DNA of 64,000 bases from Antarctobacter albus (GTDB taxonomy: Bacteria; Pseudomonadota; Alphaproteobacteria; Rhodobacterales; Rhodobacteraceae): the NCBI RefSeq assembly GCF_900101505.1, contig NZ_FMZI01000009.1, positions 1-64,000 of the forward strand, in the 5' to 3' direction. The position numbers and the translations under genes are program-made. The notes under the pieces are model-generated. The model was not told the DNA's origin. It searched no databases and saw only the letters and a program-made list of their open reading frames with translations. Positions 62,310 through 64,000 of the stretch are shown here, one piece after another; the stretch's first letter is position 1; every line of letters starts with the position of its first letter.

Positions 62310-64000
62310 CTATTCCGCCGCTTCGGCGTAATCGCTCATCGGCGGGCAGGTGCAGATCAGGTGCCGGTCGCCATAGACGTTGTCCACCCGGTTCACCGGC
62401 GGCCAGTACTTGTCGACCCGGAAAGCGCCCGGCGGGAAACAGCCCTGCTCACGGCTGTAGGGACGGTCCCAGTCGCGCACGAGGTCCTCCATCGTGTGAG
62501 GGGCCAGCTTCAGCGGGTTCTGCTCGCGGTCCATATCGCCGTTCTCGATGGCGCGGATTTCCTCGCGGATCGCCAGCATCGCATCGCAGAAGCGGTCCAG
62601 CTCGGCCTTGGTCTCGCTCTCGGTCGGCTCCACCATCAGAGTCCCCGCCACGGGCCAGCTCATCGTGGGCGCGTGGAAGCCGGCATCCATCAGCCGCTTG
62701 GCGATGTCCTCGACCGTCACACCCGCCGATTTCTCGAAAGGCCGCGTGTCCAGGATGCATTCATGCGCCACCCAGCCGTTCGACCCGCGGTAGAGCACGT
62801 CATAGGCACCCTCCAGCCGCTTTGCGATGTAGTTGGCGTTCAGGATCGCCACCCGCGTCGCCTGCGTCAGCCCGCTGCCCCCCATCATCAGGCAATAGGC
62901 CCAGCTGATCGGCAACAGCGAGGGAGAGCCGAACGACGCCGCGCTGACCGCGCCGCCCTCTGCCTCCAGCGGGTTGCCCGGCAGATGCGGCACCAGGTGT
63001 TCCTTGACCCCGATCGGCCCCATACCGGGGCCACCGCCGCCGTGCGGGATGCAGAATGTCTTGTGCAGGTTCAGGTGGCTGACATCCCCGCCCAGGTCAC
63101 CGGGACGGCTCAGCCCCACCATCGCGTTCATGTTGGCGCCGTCGATATAGACCTGCCCACCGTGTTCGTGGGTGATCGCGCAGACCTCCTTCACCGTCTC
63201 CTCGAACACGCCATGCGTGGACGGATAGGTGATCATGCAGGCCGCCAGCGCATCGGAATGCTTCTTGGCCTTGGCGCGGAAATCCGCCACGTCGATGGAC
63301 CCCTGCGCGTCGCATTTCACCGCCACCACCTTCCAGCCGACCATCTGCGCCGAAGCCGGGTTGGTGCCATGCGCGTTGACCGGGATCAGGCAGACGTTGC
63401 GCTGCCCCTCGCCCCGGTCCATCTGCCAGCGCCGGATTGTCAGCAGGCCCGCGTATTCCCCCTGCGCGCCGGAATTGGGCTGCATGGAAATCGCGTCATA
63501 GCCGGTGATCTGGCACAGCTTGGCGTTCAGGTTCTCGATCAGCTCGGCATAGCCCCGCGCCTGGTCCTTTGGCGCGTAGGGGTGGATCATCGAGAACTCG
63601 CGCCAGCTCACCGGCATCATTTCCGCCGCCGAGTTCAGCTTCATCGTGCAGGACCCCAGCGGGATCATCGCCCGGTCCAGCGCCAGGTCGCGGTCGGCGA
63701 GGCGGCGCATGTAGCGCATCATCTCTGTCTCGGCCCGGTTCATGTGGAACACGTCATGTTCCAGGTAGCTGGACTGCCGGATCAACCCATCGGGCAGGCG
63801 ATAACCGGACTCCGCCGGATCGTCCTTCTTCACCAGCCCGAAGGCGCGCCAGACCGCCTCGATGGTCGAGGGCCGGGTGCGTTCGTCCAGCGTGATGCCG
63901 ACGCGGGTCTTGCCCACGCGCCGCAGGTTCAGCCCCTGCTGCACGGCGGCCTGCAGGACACCACGCTGCAACAGGCCCACGTCCACGGTGATCGTGTCAA
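62310..64000 (-). CDS. gcvP: Glycine dehydrogenase (P protein) of the glycine cleavage system, N-terminus cut by window edge
   Basis: PLP-dependent decarboxylating subunit of glycine cleavage. The visible 562 codons cover the C-terminal part of a protein of about 950 residues. Motifs: [43 protein letters not shown], and [17 protein letters not shown] with the PLP lysine. The C-terminus ends [11 protein letters not shown]. The frame is open through base 64000, so start and upstream gcvT/gcvH, if present, are outside. The glycine riboswitch usual for this operon would also be outside. Confidence 0.97.
   Translation of the reverse strand, partial: DTITVDVGLLQRGVLQAAVQQGLNLRRVGKTRVGITLDERTRPSTIEAVWRAFGLVKKDDPAESGYRLPDGLIRQSSYLEHDVFHMNRAETEMMRYMRRLADRDLALDRAMIPLGSCTMKLNSAAEMMPVSWREFSMIHPYAPKDQARGYAELIENLNAKLCQITGYDAISMQPNSGAQGEYAGLLTIRRWQMDRGEGQRNVCLIPVNAHGTNPASAQMVGWKVVAVKCDAQGSIDVADFRAKAKKHSDALAACMITYPSTHGVFEETVKEVCAITHEHGGQVYIDGANMNAMVGLSRPGDLGGDVSHLNLHKTFCIPHGGGGPGMGPIGVKEHLVPHLPGNPLEAEGGAVSAASFGSPSLLPISWAYCLMMGGSGLTQATRVAILNANYIAKRLEGAYDVLYRGSNGWVAHECILDTRPFEKSAGVTVEDIAKRLMDAGFHAPTMSWPVAGTLMVEPTESETKAELDRFCDAMLAIREEIRAIENGDMDREQNPLKLAPHTMEDLVRDWDRPYSREQGCFPPGAFRVDKYWPPVNRVDNVYGDRHLICTCPPMSDYAEAAE

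Noticed and set aside
63900-64000. Glycine riboswitch for the gcv operon
   Set aside because: The window ends inside gcvP, so any leader is beyond the right edge; nothing like it was seen on the visible part.

Overview
The window is high-GC DNA with the gene content and layout of an alphaproteobacterium, most likely a marine Rhodobacteraceae (Roseobacter-group) member. The grounds are a C4-pathway 5-aminolevulinate synthase, a fliP-fliN-fliH-fliF block divergent from fliL and motE, the TIGR02302 protein beside lysA, an arogenate/prephenate dehydrogenase beside hisC, and TTAA-N7-TTAG boxes like those of the alphaproteobacterial cell-cycle regulator CtrA. It is ordinary chromosome: no rRNA, tRNA, transposase, phage gene or CRISPR array was seen. 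Gene identities come from reading motifs and translations; no database search was run.

Layout. 1-6.2 kb: hemA (cut by the left edge) divergent from idi, then three kinds of exported protein: a five-repeat protein, an M15-type peptidase, and two tandem copies of an exported ClpP-fold protein with a C-terminal SH3b domain. The first copy is frameshifted. 6.4-14.4 kb: a translationally coupled operon of alpha-2-macroglobulin, a glycolipid-binding-type protein and penicillin-binding protein 1C. 14.5-20.5 kb: a hybrid histidine kinase, yaaA, recQ and a YggT protein. 20.5-25.9 kb: a thioesterase, an MFS transporter, mepA, a phytase-type esterase, a likely preQ1-I riboswitch with yhhQ, a structured intergenic segment with an exceptionally strong ribosome binding site, and arfB. 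25.9-33.3 kb: TIGR02302, lysA, an SDR, a DUF2834 protein, a small lipoprotein, argH and a TlpA-like thioredoxin. 33.3-41.5 kb: a gene-poor stretch, the YqiJ/flotillin pair, the hisC-tyrA-extensin operon and a binding-protein/VWA fusion. 41.5-48.6 kb: an acyltransferase, pncA-pncB, an Hsp70-like protein, trhO and galM. 48.8-56 kb: flagellar export and basal-body genes, an L,D-transpeptidase, a geranylgeranyl-reductase-family flavoprotein and a small membrane protein. 56-64 kb: tesA divergent from an ABC exporter, an inositol-monophosphatase-family enzyme, a YafY regulator divergent from a GST, and gcvP (cut by the right edge).

Themes. The window is rich in envelope genes: peptidoglycan synthesis and cutting (PBP1C, MepA, M15, L,D-transpeptidase, extensin-type), periplasmic defence (alpha-2-macroglobulin), SH3b proteins and flotillin. 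Motility, NAD salvage, queuosine-precursor uptake and amino-acid synthesis (Lys, Arg, Tyr, His) make up most of the rest. The observations most worth following are the preQ1-I candidate, the 17-nt match to the 16S rRNA tail in an intergenic structured segment, the frameshifted copy of the exported ClpP-fold/SH3b protein, the A2M/glycolipid-binding/PBP1C coupling, the inverted repeat at the yafY start, and two CtrA-like boxes.
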